Positions 17,584-27,227 of a stretch of DNA of 64,000 nt are shown here, piece after piece (position 1 is the stretch's first letter; every line of letters starts with the position of its first letter). The notes under the pieces were generated by a model that did not search any database, was not told where the DNA came from, and saw nothing but the letters and a program-made list of their open reading frames with translations. Both the position numbers and the translations under genes were made by a program. The DNA comes from Denitrovibrio sp. Its GTDB lineage: Bacteria > Chrysiogenota > Deferribacteres > Deferribacterales > Geovibrionaceae. The DNA lies in NCBI GenBank assembly GCA_002869145.1, contig PKTM01000020.1, forward strand, positions 1 through 64,000, read 5' to 3'.

Positions 17584-18582
17584 ATGCAAGAAAAAATGGC
17601 TGTTATAGGGGCTGGCAACTGGGGCACGGCATTAGCGGAGCTAGCCGCTGGCAATGGTTTCCATGTAGACATATATGCTCTGGAAAAGGAGCTGGTAAAA
17701 GATATTAACGAAAAACACATAAATACACTTTTTATGCCGGACACTGTTCTTTCGGAAAATATTCATGCAAAGAGCTTTGACGAGCTTAAGTCGCTGAGTG
17801 TTGAAAGGGTTGTATGGGTGGTTCCTACACAGTTTTCCAGAAAAGTTGCAGAAGAATATGCCGATTGTTTTAAAGGAAAAAAAGTACTTATAGCAACAAA
17901 AGGGATAGAGATAGATTCGGGCGACCTTATAGTGCATGTGCTGAAGAGCTGTTTTGATGCAGAGTTTTCAATATTGTCTGGCCCTTCTTTCGCTAAGGAA
18001 GTCGCAAGCAAAAAACCTACAGCTGTGAGCATAGCGTCATACAGCGAAGACGATGCTAAATGCTGGCAGGAGAGTCTTTCTGCTGATTATTTCCGTGCCT
18101 ACTACACTGATGATGTGGCGGGCGTAGAGGTCGGAGGCGCTATTAAGAACGTTATGGCTATTGCAACAGGTATCTCTGACGGGCTTGGGTATGGGTATAA
18201 TGCAAGAGCAGGTCTTATAACCCGTGGTCTTGCAGAGATAGCTAGACTGGGTGTTAAGCTCGGCGGTAAGCCTGAAACATTTATGGGGCTTTCGGGAATG
18301 GGCGATCTGGTTCTGACCTGCACGGGTGATCTGTCCAGAAACAGAACTGTGGGGCTGAAAATAGCCGAAGGCATGACATTAGAAGAGATAGTGGGGAGCA
18401 TGAAGATGGTGGCCGAAGGAGTTTACACTACAAAGGCTGCAAAAATTCTTACAGAAAAACTCGGCGTTGAAGCGCCTATTATAAATGAAGTGTTAGAGAT
18501 ACTTTATCTTGGTAAAGATCCGAAAAAATCTGTTGCATCGCTTATGGGCAGACCACTGAAGAGTGAAAAACTCGAAGGTTAA
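17584..18582 (+). CDS. gpsA: glycerol-3-phosphate dehydrogenase [NAD(P)+]
   Basis: GpsA reduces dihydroxyacetone phosphate to sn-glycerol-3-phosphate for phospholipid synthesis. The 332-residue product has the dinucleotide-binding loop IGAGNWGTALAELA at the N-terminus and the SGPSFAKEVA segment. The catalytic-lysine block GGAIKNVMAIATGISDG and the GLSGMGDLVLTCTGDLSRNR motif follow. It is divergent from the ComFB-like gene with only 60 bp between starts and is 2 bp from polA. It links to the phospholipid genes psd, pssA and cdsA elsewhere in the window. Confidence 0.96.
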   Translation: MQEKMAVIGAGNWGTALAELAAGNGFHVDIYALEKELVKDINEKHINTLFMPDTVLSENIHAKSFDELKSLSVERVVWVVPTQFSRKVAEEYADCFKGKKVLIATKGIEIDSGDLIVHVLKSCFDAEFSILSGPSFAKEVASKKPTAVSIASYSEDDAKCWQESLSADYFRAYYTDDVAGVEVGGAIKNVMAIATGISDGLGYGYNARAGLITRGLAEIARLGVKLGGKPETFMGLSGMGDLVLTCTGDLSRNRTVGLKIAEGMTLEEIVGSMKMVAEGVYTTKAAKILTEKLGVEAPIINEVLEILYLGKDPKKSVASLMGRPLKSEKLEG

Positions 18583-18584
18583 TA

Positions 18585-20990
18585 ATGAAAATAATTATAG
18601 ACGGCAGCTACATAGCATTCAGAACATATCACAAATCGCCGCCCCTGACGAACTCAAACGGAGTACCCACTTCTGTTATACACGGGGTTATGCAGACTAT
18701 CATTACTCAGATAAACAAGTATGGCATAGAGAATATTGCCGTGGTTTTTGATTCCAAAGAGAAAAACCGCAGGCACGAAATATATTCTGAGTATAAAACC
18801 ACAAGAGATGTTACTCCTGAAGATCTTGGTGTTCAGTTCGGGATTATGGACGAACTGATTCCGCTTCTTGGAGTTGCTTACTATAAGATAGCAGGTTATG
18901 AAGGGGACGACATAATAGCAACCCTAGCTGCAAATACTGATGATGAGGTGGGGATGCTCACCAAGGATAAAGATTTATATCAGATAGTTGATGACAGGGT
19001 TAAGATATTCGACTCAAAGACAGGTGATTTTGCCGGAGTCGAAATGGTGAAAGAGAAGCTTGGTGTTGCCCCGGAAAAAGTTCGTGAACTTCTGGCTCTG
19101 GCAGGTGACAGTGCGGACAATATTCCCGGTGTACCTGGGGTTGGTGTTAAAACTGCGGCAAAGCTTCTTATCGAACATGGAAGCCTTGATGGTATATATG
19201 AAAATATTGAACAGGTTAAGGGTAAACTGAAAGACAAACTCATCCAGAACAAAGATAATGCTTATCTCAGCTATGACCTTGTGGGGCTGGATGTATTGCC
19301 AGAAGACCCAGAGGTGGAGACGAAACGTGACGATGCGAAGTTAAGCGAAAAGCTTATGGAGCTGGAGCTGAAAACTATCCACGCAAAGCTTTTTACTCAG
19401 GCAGAAACAGAAGAGGCCACAGAGCAGGCTTCCAGTGTATATGTTGAGAAAGGTGAAGTCGCAGATGTGAAACTGGCCGTTTTCTATAATGGCGATATAT
19501 ATGTTTCCGATGGGGTATATTTTTGCGAGTTTAACGGGCATAAATTAGAAGATGCACAGTATTTTTATGATATAAAAGGTATTTACAGAGAATTAGGTGA
19601 AAAATATGAACAGGCCTACGACCTGTTTCTTGTGAGCTGGCTGAACGATCCTGACTCCGGCGGTATAACCAAAGGCAAAACTGACACTATTGAGAGCTTT
19701 ATCTCTATTTTGCTGTCTTTGGCTGAAAAAGAAGTGCAAAAACTTTCAGACAACGGTCTTCTGGAAGTGTATATGAATATGGAGCTTCCGGTTGCTTACT
19801 GTCTGGGCGAGATGGAAAACAATGGTATAGGGTTTGACCAGTCAGTTATGGAAAAGGTTGCCAGTCAGCTTCAGGAAGAAGTTTCAGAGATAAGCGACAA
19901 GATAAAAAACTTTGTAGGCCGCGATATCAACCTTAATTCCCCAAAACAGCTTCAGGAGTTTTTGTTTGACGAGATAGGTCTTCAGGGTCTGAAAAAGACC
20001 AAAAGCGGCTATTCCACTGATGAGGAATCACTCAGGGCTATGCTGCCTATGAATCCGATGTACGCACATGTTCTGGAAGATATTTTAAAATACAGGGAGC
20101 TTGCGAAACTGCTCTCCACATATGCTCTCCCGCTCGGAAATTACGTTTCGGCTGAGACAGGGCGTATCCATTCGTCATTTCGCCAGACAGGCACAGCAAC
20201 AGGGAGACTTTCATCTGTTAGTCCTAACATGCAGAATATCCCCATGAAAGGTTTATGGGGCGTAAAACTAAGAGAGGCTTTTGTCCCAAAAGACGGCTTT
20301 AGTTTTGTATCTTTTGACTATTCTCAGATAGAGCTGCGTATATTAGCACACCTATCCGGTGACGAGCGGCTGACAGAAGCATACAGGAACAACGAGGATA
20401 TTCACACAAAAACAGCAAGCGGAATATTCGGAGTAGAGCCGGATAAGGTCGATTCCGACATGCGCAGACTGGCGAAAGCTGTGAATTTCGGGATATTGTA
20501 TGGTTTGTCTGCCTTTGGACTTTCCAGAGACACAGGAGTTCCCCAGAAAGAGGCTAAGGTATTTATAGAAAAATATTTCGCAACCTATCCGAAGGTGAAA
20601 GACTTTATAGAACATATAGCGAAAGATACACGTAAAAACGGCTATGCTATGACGCTTGCGGGGCGCAAGAGATTTATCAAAGAGATAAACAGTAAAAACC
20701 GCACTGTATCCATGCGCGGTGAGCGTATCGCAACAAATGTTCCGATGCAGGGCTCAGCAGCTGATATTATTAAGCTGGCGATGGTTGAGTGTCAGGCACT
20801 TTTGGACGATAATAAATACAATGCGTTTGCCGTGCTGCAGGTTCATGACGAACTTGTGTTTGAAGTGGCTGACAGTGATGTGGAATCCTTCTGTACTCAG
20901 GTGCAGTCTATCATGGAAAATGTGATGAAGCTGGACGTGCCTTTGGTTGTGAACGGGGCCGCAGGGAAAAACCTTGGAGAGTTGAAGTAA
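18585..20990 (+). CDS. polA: DNA polymerase I with degenerate proofreading domain
   Basis: Pol I fills gaps and removes RNA primers. The 801-residue product has an intact N-terminal 5' nuclease (DGSYIAFRTYH, GYEGDDIIATLA, LTKDKDLYQIV, GDSADNIPGVPGVG). The C-terminal polymerase domain carries motif A SFDYSQIELR, the O-helix RRLAKAVNFGILYG and motif C LQVHDELVFE. The region between them (about residues 285-400) is short and lacks the D-x-E, N-x3-D and Y-x3-D residues of a 3'-5' exonuclease, so proofreading is probably absent, as in Thermus and Bacillus enzymes. Phenylalanine in the O-helix is the usual dideoxy-discriminating residue. Confidence 0.96.
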   Translation: MKIIIDGSYIAFRTYHKSPPLTNSNGVPTSVIHGVMQTIITQINKYGIENIAVVFDSKEKNRRHEIYSEYKTTRDVTPEDLGVQFGIMDELIPLLGVAYYKIAGYEGDDIIATLAANTDDEVGMLTKDKDLYQIVDDRVKIFDSKTGDFAGVEMVKEKLGVAPEKVRELLALAGDSADNIPGVPGVGVKTAAKLLIEHGSLDGIYENIEQVKGKLKDKLIQNKDNAYLSYDLVGLDVLPEDPEVETKRDDAKLSEKLMELELKTIHAKLFTQAETEEATEQASSVYVEKGEVADVKLAVFYNGDIYVSDGVYFCEFNGHKLEDAQYFYDIKGIYRELGEKYEQAYDLFLVSWLNDPDSGGITKGKTDTIESFISILLSLAEKEVQKLSDNGLLEVYMNMELPVAYCLGEMENNGIGFDQSVMEKVASQLQEEVSEISDKIKNFVGRDINLNSPKQLQEFLFDEIGLQGLKKTKSGYSTDEESLRAMLPMNPMYAHVLEDILKYRELAKLLSTYALPLGNYVSAETGRIHSSFRQTGTATGRLSSVSPNMQNIPMKGLWGVKLREAFVPKDGFSFVSFDYSQIELRILAHLSGDERLTEAYRNNEDIHTKTASGIFGVEPDKVDSDMRRLAKAVNFGILYGLSAFGLSRDTGVPQKEAKVFIEKYFATYPKVKDFIEHIAKDTRKNGYAMTLAGRKRFIKEINSKNRTVSMRGERIATNVPMQGSAADIIKLAMVECQALLDDNKYNAFAVLQVHDELVFEVADSDVESFCTQVQSIMENVMKLDVPLVVNGAAGKNLGELK

Positions 20991-22042
20991 TGGATAAAGT
21001 CAACAACATGATTAAAGAAAACTCTGATTTGAAAGGGGAGCTTTCGAACCTTATGGGGCTGCTTAAAGAGAACGAGACTAAGCACGAAGGTTATAAAACG
21101 GTGGAATTCGCCTTTCTGCTTGCAGAATCACTTAAAGAGATTATAGAAAAGCCGCTCAGGTATCTTGAAGACATCTTTGGAGTGGACAGGGCGGTGCTCT
21201 TTATTAATGGTGAAGAGCTGAATTTTGACCGTGAATCAAACGTTCTGGATTACCGTATATATTTTATGCCAGAGAAAGTTTTTAAGACATTTTTTCTGGA
21301 GCGCAGACCGTACAATTCGGACAATAAACTGCATTTGACAAGTGAGTTTGATGTTTATGATGATATGGGTTCATACCTTATAGCGCCCCTTATGCATGGT
21401 GGCAAAATAGTGGGCAGCTTGAACCTTTACAGCCGTGAAGAAGAGAAGTTCGGCGGTGAGGTGTCAAAAGACTTCATAAGAGACCTTGCTGCAGTAGCAT
21501 CTGTTTCCCTGCAAAAACTCCATGCTACAGAGGTTATATTTAAACAGACAAGGACAGACTTCCTTACTGGAACATATAACAAGCTGGCTATGGCGGAGCT
21601 TCTGGAACACTTCATGGCAAAGTTTAAGAGGCATGATCAGGGTTTTGTCTTTGTTTTGATGGATATAGATAATTTTAAACATATAAATGATAATGCAGGT
21701 CACCTGACAGGGGACGCCATTTTAAAACAGATATCAGACGATATAGCAGAGGGGCTCAGAACCAGTGATATTCTTGGACGTTTCGGCGGGGATGAGTTTT
21801 TTATGATAGTCCCTTATGCAAACATCGAAAACCTGTTTACACTGGTGGAGAGGCTTCAGGATATTGGCAAGAAAGTTTTCAACGCCTTCGGTTTCGGAGA
21901 AAATGCTTCGCTTTCAGGCGGTGTGGTAACTGTGCCGGGAGACATTACAGCAGAAGATACATGCGAGGACATAGTTAAGATGGCCGACGGCAGGCTGTAT
22001 CACAGCAAACGCAACGGAAAAGGATTTTTTACAGGTGTATAG
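20990..22042 (+). CDS. GGDEF diguanylate cyclase with GAF-like sensor region
   Basis: The 350-residue protein should make cyclic di-GMP. Its C-terminal GGDEF domain has the intact active-site motif at residues 266-270, preceded by the inhibitory RTSD (RxxD) site at 257-260, so product inhibition is likely. The N-terminal 180 residues start with a short coiled-coil-like stretch and then resemble a GAF domain (FGVDRAVLFIN, SYLIAPLMHGGKIVGSLNLYSRE). There are no membrane segments, so it is cytoplasmic. The start overlaps the polA stop by one base and hisD begins right after its stop. Confidence 0.92.
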   Translation: MDKVNNMIKENSDLKGELSNLMGLLKENETKHEGYKTVEFAFLLAESLKEIIEKPLRYLEDIFGVDRAVLFINGEELNFDRESNVLDYRIYFMPEKVFKTFFLERRPYNSDNKLHLTSEFDVYDDMGSYLIAPLMHGGKIVGSLNLYSREEEKFGGEVSKDFIRDLAAVASVSLQKLHATEVIFKQTRTDFLTGTYNKLAMAELLEHFMAKFKRHDQGFVFVLMDIDNFKHINDNAGHLTGDAILKQISDDIAEGLRTSDILGRFGGDEFFMIVPYANIENLFTLVERLQDIGKKVFNAFGFGENASLSGGVVTVPGDITAEDTCEDIVKMADGRLYHSKRNGKGFFTGV

Positions 22043-23317
22043 ATGATTATCAGAAAGGACGACGCAAAACTGAAAGAGATACTGAATAGAGGCGAGATAA
22101 TGGAGGGGGAATACCTTCAGACTGTACTCAATATTATAGACAACGTTAAGAAAAACGGAGATGCGGCTCTGGCTGATTATTCTCTGAAATTCGACAAATA
22201 TGATATCGCTGAAAACGGTATCGAAATCACGAAAGAAGAGATGAAGGAAGCTTGGGATGCTCTGGATGGTGAACTGAAGGGAGCTTTGGAGAGAGCGAAG
22301 GCGAATGTGATTTCTTTTCACGAAAAACAGCTTGAAAGCACATGGATATATGAGAAATCTCCCGGAACATTTCTTGGGCAAAAGGTCACTGCTCTTGAAT
22401 CTGTCGGTGTATATGTCCCCGGAGGCAAGGCTGTTTACCCATCATCTGTTTTGATGAATGTTCTGCCTGCAAAGGTTGCAGGCGTAGACGAAATTATAAT
22501 GGTTACTCCGGCAACAGGCGGTCAGGTAAACCCTGTGGTTTTAGCTGCTGCACATCTGGCTGGTGTTGACAGAGGTTTCAAAATTGGCGGGGCTCAGGCT
22601 GTTGCTGCACTTGCTTACGGCACAGAGTCTGTACCAAAAGTTTGCAAAATAGTAGGGCCGGGTAATATATATGTAGCGCTGGCTAAAAAGATGGTTTTTG
22701 GTCAGGTTGATATCGATATGATCGCTGGACCCTCTGAGATACTTATCGTTGCAGATTCCACAGCAGACGCGGACTATGTGGCTGCGGATATGCTCTCTCA
22801 GGCGGAGCACGATGAACTCGCTTCTGCCATTGTGGTTACAGACGATATGGAGCTTGCGAAAGATATAGAAAACAGTGTTTATGCCCAGCTCAAAGAGCTT
22901 CCTAAAAAAGAGATAGCCGGAAAATCTATCGAAAAATACGGTGCGATTATAGTCACTGAAAACCTTAACGAGGCGGCAGACATCGCCAATGAGATAGCTG
23001 TGGAGCACCTCGAGCTTTGTGTGGCAAACCCTATGGAATATATGCTGAAAATACGCAACGCAGGTGCAATATTTTTAGGTACTAACACGCCAGAACCTGT
23101 TGGTGATTATTATGCAGGGCCTAATCATGTTTTACCCACCGGGGGCACAGCGAAGTTCTTTTCACCGCTTGGCACTTATGATTTTCAGAAGAAATCTAGT
23201 ATTATTTACTACTCAAAAAAGCAGCTTATGGCTGATATGGAAGACATCCGCATCCTCGCAGAATCAGAAGAGCTGATAGCGCACAGAAATTCGGTGATTA
23301 TTAGGAAGGAAGGTTAG
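22043..23317 (+). CDS. hisD: histidinol dehydrogenase
   Basis: HisD oxidises L-histidinol to L-histidine in two NAD-dependent steps, the end of histidine synthesis. The 424-residue product has family signatures GVYVPGGKAVYPSSVLMNVLPA, here spread over two blocks near residue 120, and VGPGNIYVALAK. The zinc and catalytic region IDMIAGPSEIL, AEHDELASAIV and GPNHVLPTGGTAKF is also present. No other his genes are nearby; it is the last gene of the gpsA-polA-GGDEF-hisD run. Its stop overlaps the stop of the leftward flavoprotein gene by 4 bp. Confidence 0.96.
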   Translation: MIIRKDDAKLKEILNRGEIMEGEYLQTVLNIIDNVKKNGDAALADYSLKFDKYDIAENGIEITKEEMKEAWDALDGELKGALERAKANVISFHEKQLESTWIYEKSPGTFLGQKVTALESVGVYVPGGKAVYPSSVLMNVLPAKVAGVDEIIMVTPATGGQVNPVVLAAAHLAGVDRGFKIGGAQAVAALAYGTESVPKVCKIVGPGNIYVALAKKMVFGQVDIDMIAGPSEILIVADSTADADYVAADMLSQAEHDELASAIVVTDDMELAKDIENSVYAQLKELPKKEIAGKSIEKYGAIIVTENLNEAADIANEIAVEHLELCVANPMEYMLKIRNAGAIFLGTNTPEPVGDYYAGPNHVLPTGGTAKFFSPLGTYDFQKKSSIIYYSKKQLMADMEDIRILAESEELIAHRNSVIIRKEG

Positions 23318-23910
23318 TTTTTTAGGGAAACCGCCAGATTATAGCCTGACTCCTCAGACTTTTTGAGTGCCGTTTCTACTTCGGAGATAGCACCTTTTGA
23401 AAAGACTCCGAGAAATCTTAGATGGTCTTTTACTTCGTAACCGAGTGCTTCTAGAGGCATTGTCATAGCCTCTATGGTGAATCCCATGTCTTTCACGTCA
23501 AGCTGCTCGCACACAGCAGCGGCTACAGCTTGTCTGTTTTGACCAGATAATCTGCTAGACCAGTCATTAGGTCTCGGCTCTTTAAAGTCGTAAAAACAGT
23601 ACATCCTGTCTATGAAAGCTTTCATCCATGCTGTTACATTATAGTTATGCACAGGAGAGACCATAAAAAGACCTTTTGAATGCTTAATCTTCTCGTAAAT
23701 GTCTGTCATGTCGTCATTTAACCTGGTGCAGCTTTTATCTTTCCGGCACCTTTCGCAGCCTACACACGGAGAGATATTAAGACCGCTAAGCTGTACTATT
23801 TCTGATTCACATCCGGCATTTTCTGCACCTTTTGCAAAGTGTTCAATTATTATATCGGAGTTTCCGCCTCTTCTGGGGCTAGAGCCTATTATAAGTATTT
23901 TATTATGCAT
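23314..23910 (-). CDS. iron-sulfur flavoprotein / NADPH-dependent FMN reductase family
   Basis: This is a second flavodoxin-fold redox protein of the Isf group. The 198-residue product has the FMN loop GSSPRRGGNSDI (residues 9-20). Cys49, Cys52, Cys55 and Cys61 form the C-x2-C-x2-C-x5-C pattern that binds 4Fe-4S in family members. The flavin-contact segment SPVHNYNVTAWMKAFIDR follows. It is the last gene of a leftward cluster and starts 3 bp after the RseC-like gene, suggesting a shared redox role. Substrate and partner are unknown. Confidence 0.85.
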   Translation of the reverse strand: MHNKILIIGSSPRRGGNSDIIIEHFAKGAENAGCESEIVQLSGLNISPCVGCERCRKDKSCTRLNDDMTDIYEKIKHSKGLFMVSPVHNYNVTAWMKAFIDRMYCFYDFKEPRPNDWSSRLSGQNRQAVAAAVCEQLDVKDMGFTIEAMTMPLEALGYEVKDHLRFLGVFSKGAISEVETALKKSEESGYNLAVSLKN

Positions 23911-23913
23911 GTA

Positions 23914-24321
23914 TTATCCTACTATCTTATAACTTTGCTTGTCCTGACCATTATGCCTGATTTTCAGATAAACAAAATATGCGGCAAGTGTGCAAAGAGT
24001 TACCCCAGCAGTGATAAGCTGGTTTTCTGTAAGCGAATCGGTTATAACCGCAACAAGAAGCATAAGTATAAGCGGGATTATATAAACCGCAGTGAGTGAT
24101 TTGTAAAAACTGTTTTTTTCTATGCCTATCTCAACAATATTTCCAGTTTTAAGATGAGCTGAGTTTTTAAATTTGAGTCTGATATCTGTACCGTCTGTGA
24201 GGTTACAAGAAGCTTTTTCGCCACATGCAGAGCATGCACTTGATCTCGCTACCTCAACAGTGGCTGTTCCTTTTTCGTCTATTCCGATGACAACAGCCTT
24301 GTGTCGAAGCATTTCTGACAT
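23914..24321 (-). CDS. RseC/MucC-like inner-membrane protein
   Basis: RseC-family proteins are small inner-membrane proteins, linked in enterobacteria to sigma-E control and to the Rsx/SoxR-reducing system. In anaerobes they often accompany Rnf-type complexes. The 135-residue product has an N-terminal soluble part with Cys30, Cys33 and Cys39 in SACSACGEKASC. Two membrane segments follow (about residues 74-94 and 100-118). It overlaps the FapA gene stop by one base. No rseA, rpoE or rnf genes are visible in the window, so which role applies is open. Confidence 0.8.
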   Translation of the reverse strand: MSEMLRHKAVVIGIDEKGTATVEVARSSACSACGEKASCNLTDGTDIRLKFKNSAHLKTGNIVEIGIEKNSFYKSLTAVYIIPLILMLLVAVITDSLTENQLITAGVTLCTLAAYFVYLKIRHNGQDKQSYKIVG

Positions 24322-25886
24322 TATTTCCTCTTTTTCGGGTCGTATTCCAGATCTTCGTCAGGGCGAACCATGACAACATGTCCGGTGTTTTGATTAAATA
24401 TAAATTTTGCGCCCGGTGTTTTCAAGGGGACAATATGCTCGGTGTTGTAAATAACTACCTTAATACCTTCTCCTATCGATTCTTTTGCCAGAACATAAGG
24501 CATTGGATGCATAGATTTTTTAATGAGTGTTTCTATCTCTTTATCAATACTTTCATATCTTTTGTAAAGTTTGTTTCTGTCGGAAATGATTGTTTTGATC
24601 TGCTCTTTCTCTTTCAGGTTCGGATTTTTTCCCGCCATCATTTTTATAGTTTTATCTGTGGTCTTCAGTCTTTTTTCGATGCTCTCCTTAGAAAAGAGAA
24701 GTTCTTCTATGCGTTTTTCCAGAAAGTGCTTAACACCGACATGTATAAGGAACGAACTGCTGTTGTCCTGACCTATTCTTTTTGCTTCAACGTTGCTGAA
24801 GGCGTAAAATTCGCCGCCGTTTAAAATACCATCTCCTGACAAAGCGAGGATCTCACCTTCTGAGTATATCTTAGAGTTGTAGCAGTGATTTTTGATAACA
24901 ACGGCTATCCCTGCGTGCACCTCTGCACCCTCTATAAACTCTGTGGTTACAGTATTGCCCGCTCTTGTGACGCCTTTTCCTGTAGAGACTATACCTGTGC
25001 GGACTGTAATATCCTCTTCTGCGATAAGTTCCGCATCTCTCGCTATTCCCCAAACGATGATGTTTTTTGCTCTTACTGAAAATCCGCTTAAAACATCGCC
25101 GGATATCTTTACCGTGCCTTGAAAATCGACGTTACCTTCGGAGTAATCCACGTCACCATCCACATTGTACACTGGATTTACGTTCAGCTTCATTTTATTA
25201 AAGGTTATGTGACCTGCCAGAGTGGCGTAATATATAGAATCTTCTTCGTTAAACTCAACGCCGTTGCCTTTGTTGATATTTATCTTTTTACCTTTTACAG
25301 CTATGAGTTCATCGCCTTGTACAGTTTTACCGTCAATACCTTCTGTTTCAGCGAAATAGGTAAGAAGCTTGTCATCTTCCTGAACCATTACTATGTTGTT
25401 GATATCTTTGAAGTCAACTCTGCCGTCTGCGAGAACCTTCGGTTTTCTTTCTGTCAGTTCGAAGTGAAGTTCATAGGTGGCATCATTACAGTCGACCTTC
25501 TCAATGCCCTCTGCTATCACTTCCTGATATACTATATATCCTTCCTCATAAAGCCTGAAACACTCTTTAAACTTGTCCCAGTTTATTAGTTCTGTGTCGA
25601 GTTTTTTTTCGTTTAGCAGGAAGTCCTCAACGCTTTCGGTGTCAAGCCTGCCGCCAAAATTAAGAGGGGGGAATAGACTGAGTTTAGCTTTCATTCCGCC
25701 ATTTGTAATGTCAAGGGCGAGTCCGGCTCCCTTGTCTATGAGGGACTCAACGTGGACAAAGCCGCAGCCGTTCTTGTCCATCTCTATACGAAAGTCATTT
25801 TTGCTGATGCCGTATGCCTGCTCGACAATATTCACCAACTCTAAATGTTCAATGACTTTGGTGGTTTTAATAACGCTTTCGCTCAT
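24321..25886 (-). CDS. FapA (DUF342) family protein
   Basis: The 521-residue product belongs to the DUF342/FapA family, cytoplasmic proteins with a right-handed beta-helix polymerisation domain and a C-terminal coiled coil. Seen here are glycine- and valine-rich repeats (VDFQGTVKISGDVLSGFSVRA, split over two blocks, and IVSTGKGVTRAGNTVTTEFIEGAEVHAG region), then a coiled coil near residues 410-470. The ATG at 25886 is chosen because it lies 1 bp after the upstream stop; an ATG at 25934 would overlap that gene by 47 bp. Some homologues affect flagella, but no flagellar genes are near. Confidence 0.85.
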   Translation of the reverse strand: MSESVIKTTKVIEHLELVNIVEQAYGISKNDFRIEMDKNGCGFVHVESLIDKGAGLALDITNGGMKAKLSLFPPLNFGGRLDTESVEDFLLNEKKLDTELINWDKFKECFRLYEEGYIVYQEVIAEGIEKVDCNDATYELHFELTERKPKVLADGRVDFKDINNIVMVQEDDKLLTYFAETEGIDGKTVQGDELIAVKGKKININKGNGVEFNEEDSIYYATLAGHITFNKMKLNVNPVYNVDGDVDYSEGNVDFQGTVKISGDVLSGFSVRAKNIIVWGIARDAELIAEEDITVRTGIVSTGKGVTRAGNTVTTEFIEGAEVHAGIAVVIKNHCYNSKIYSEGEILALSGDGILNGGEFYAFSNVEAKRIGQDNSSSFLIHVGVKHFLEKRIEELLFSKESIEKRLKTTDKTIKMMAGKNPNLKEKEQIKTIISDRNKLYKRYESIDKEIETLIKKSMHPMPYVLAKESIGEGIKVVIYNTEHIVPLKTPGAKFIFNQNTGHVVMVRPDEDLEYDPKKRK

Positions 25887-25887
25887 A

Positions 25888-27159
25888 TTATTTAATTTTA
25901 GATAGCCCTTCCAGTAGTTTGCCGGCTCTTGCATGCCCTTCGTTTATTTCCAGGCATTTTTCAAGCTGTACTTTTGCGCTTGAAACATAACCTGTCAGCG
26001 CAAGTGTCTCAGCCAGCATATAGCGAAATTCGGCATCTTCCGGGTTAATCACCGCTGCTGCGGCGAAGTGTCTTTTAGCTTCTTCCTGTTTTTCATCTTT
26101 CAGAAGCTCCATACCTTCAAGATATAACGTGTTTGCATCTTTGTCCTGATTAAATCTTTTTAACGTGGAAAAAAGCTCGTTGTAAAGCCCTGTGTCTGTC
26201 TGATTGATAGACAGGACAGATATCTCACCGATTAATTTATTGTCCTGAAAAATATGCGCAACAGCGTTGTCTCCGGTGCTTTTCTCCATATATATTTCCA
26301 TATCGCCAACGGTCACTGTTGAATATTCGGTAACATTAAGACTGGTGAGCGAGTTCCTCAAAAAAAGAGGAATAAGGCCTATCTTTTCGTGAAAAAAGTA
26401 TTCGGCAAATTGAAGAGCGTCTTTGTAACCGAGTATTTTCATTCTTTTGTACACAGGTTCCAGCGAGGATTTGTTGTTCATTATGATATATCCGAAATCC
26501 GGATGATGAAAAGTCACAGATATACGCCCTTTGTCGTTTTCTATGGAAGATAGATAAAAATTCGGAGGTATCACGATGTTGAACTGAAGAGGGAGCGGGT
26601 CAAAGTTTACGTCATAAGGCTTCTCTTCGAATGAATAGTGTGTGTATTTTGGAAAGTTGTTCCAGCTGTTTTTTACCCAGAGGGCTCCGTAGGCGGCCGA
26701 CATAAGTGTCAGTACCCAGAAGAAAAATATAAATATTCCTGCAAGTCCCCGTTTGAACTCGAACCGAACTCTGAACTGTCTCTGGTTTAGATAAAGTATC
26801 ACAAAAGCTAAAAAGAGCACCCCTGCTATTATCTTCCACTTGAAAGGTGCAACACCCAGCAGAAATATGCGCAGAATAAGCCCTGTGTAGCATAGTGCAA
26901 GTGACATCACTGCCAGATACCTGCTGAAAACATATCCTCTGAAAAGAAGATAACCGCTTTGCAGCAGCAAAAAAGAGAAAAGCGCCACAATGACAAAATT
27001 AGAAATAGCTAAAACACTGCTGGTAGAGTCTAAAAGCATCTGCGGGTTCATGGCGTATCTCATCCCTGTATCAGCAGCTATAAAGAGACCAACCATAATA
27101 ACAAGTGGACCCAGAATAGTAAAACCGGGTACTTTTTTAACAGGTGTATAGTATGACAT
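25888..27159 (-). CDS. polytopic membrane protein with C-terminal TPR-like repeats
   Basis: No specific family was recognised. The 423-residue product has five likely membrane helices in the first 170 residues, a soluble beta-rich middle, and a C-terminal region (about 345-423) resembling two or three tetratricopeptide repeats (AKRHFAAAAVINPEDAEFRY, AKVQLEKCLEINEGHARAGK). This layout suggests an inner-membrane scaffold with a protein-binding tail. It is 1 bp from the FapA gene, so the two are almost certainly cotranscribed. ATG at 27159 follows no strong ribosome-binding site. Confidence 0.7.
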   Translation of the reverse strand: MSYYTPVKKVPGFTILGPLVIMVGLFIAADTGMRYAMNPQMLLDSTSSVLAISNFVIVALFSFLLLQSGYLLFRGYVFSRYLAVMSLALCYTGLILRIFLLGVAPFKWKIIAGVLFLAFVILYLNQRQFRVRFEFKRGLAGIFIFFFWVLTLMSAAYGALWVKNSWNNFPKYTHYSFEEKPYDVNFDPLPLQFNIVIPPNFYLSSIENDKGRISVTFHHPDFGYIIMNNKSSLEPVYKRMKILGYKDALQFAEYFFHEKIGLIPLFLRNSLTSLNVTEYSTVTVGDMEIYMEKSTGDNAVAHIFQDNKLIGEISVLSINQTDTGLYNELFSTLKRFNQDKDANTLYLEGMELLKDEKQEEAKRHFAAAAVINPEDAEFRYMLAETLALTGYVSSAKVQLEKCLEINEGHARAGKLLEGLSKIK

Positions 27160-27227
27160 AAGTCATTTTATCAAATGGATAAATGTTTGCAAAGAGGTTT
27201 AATTGCCAAAGGTGAATTATCTTGAAA

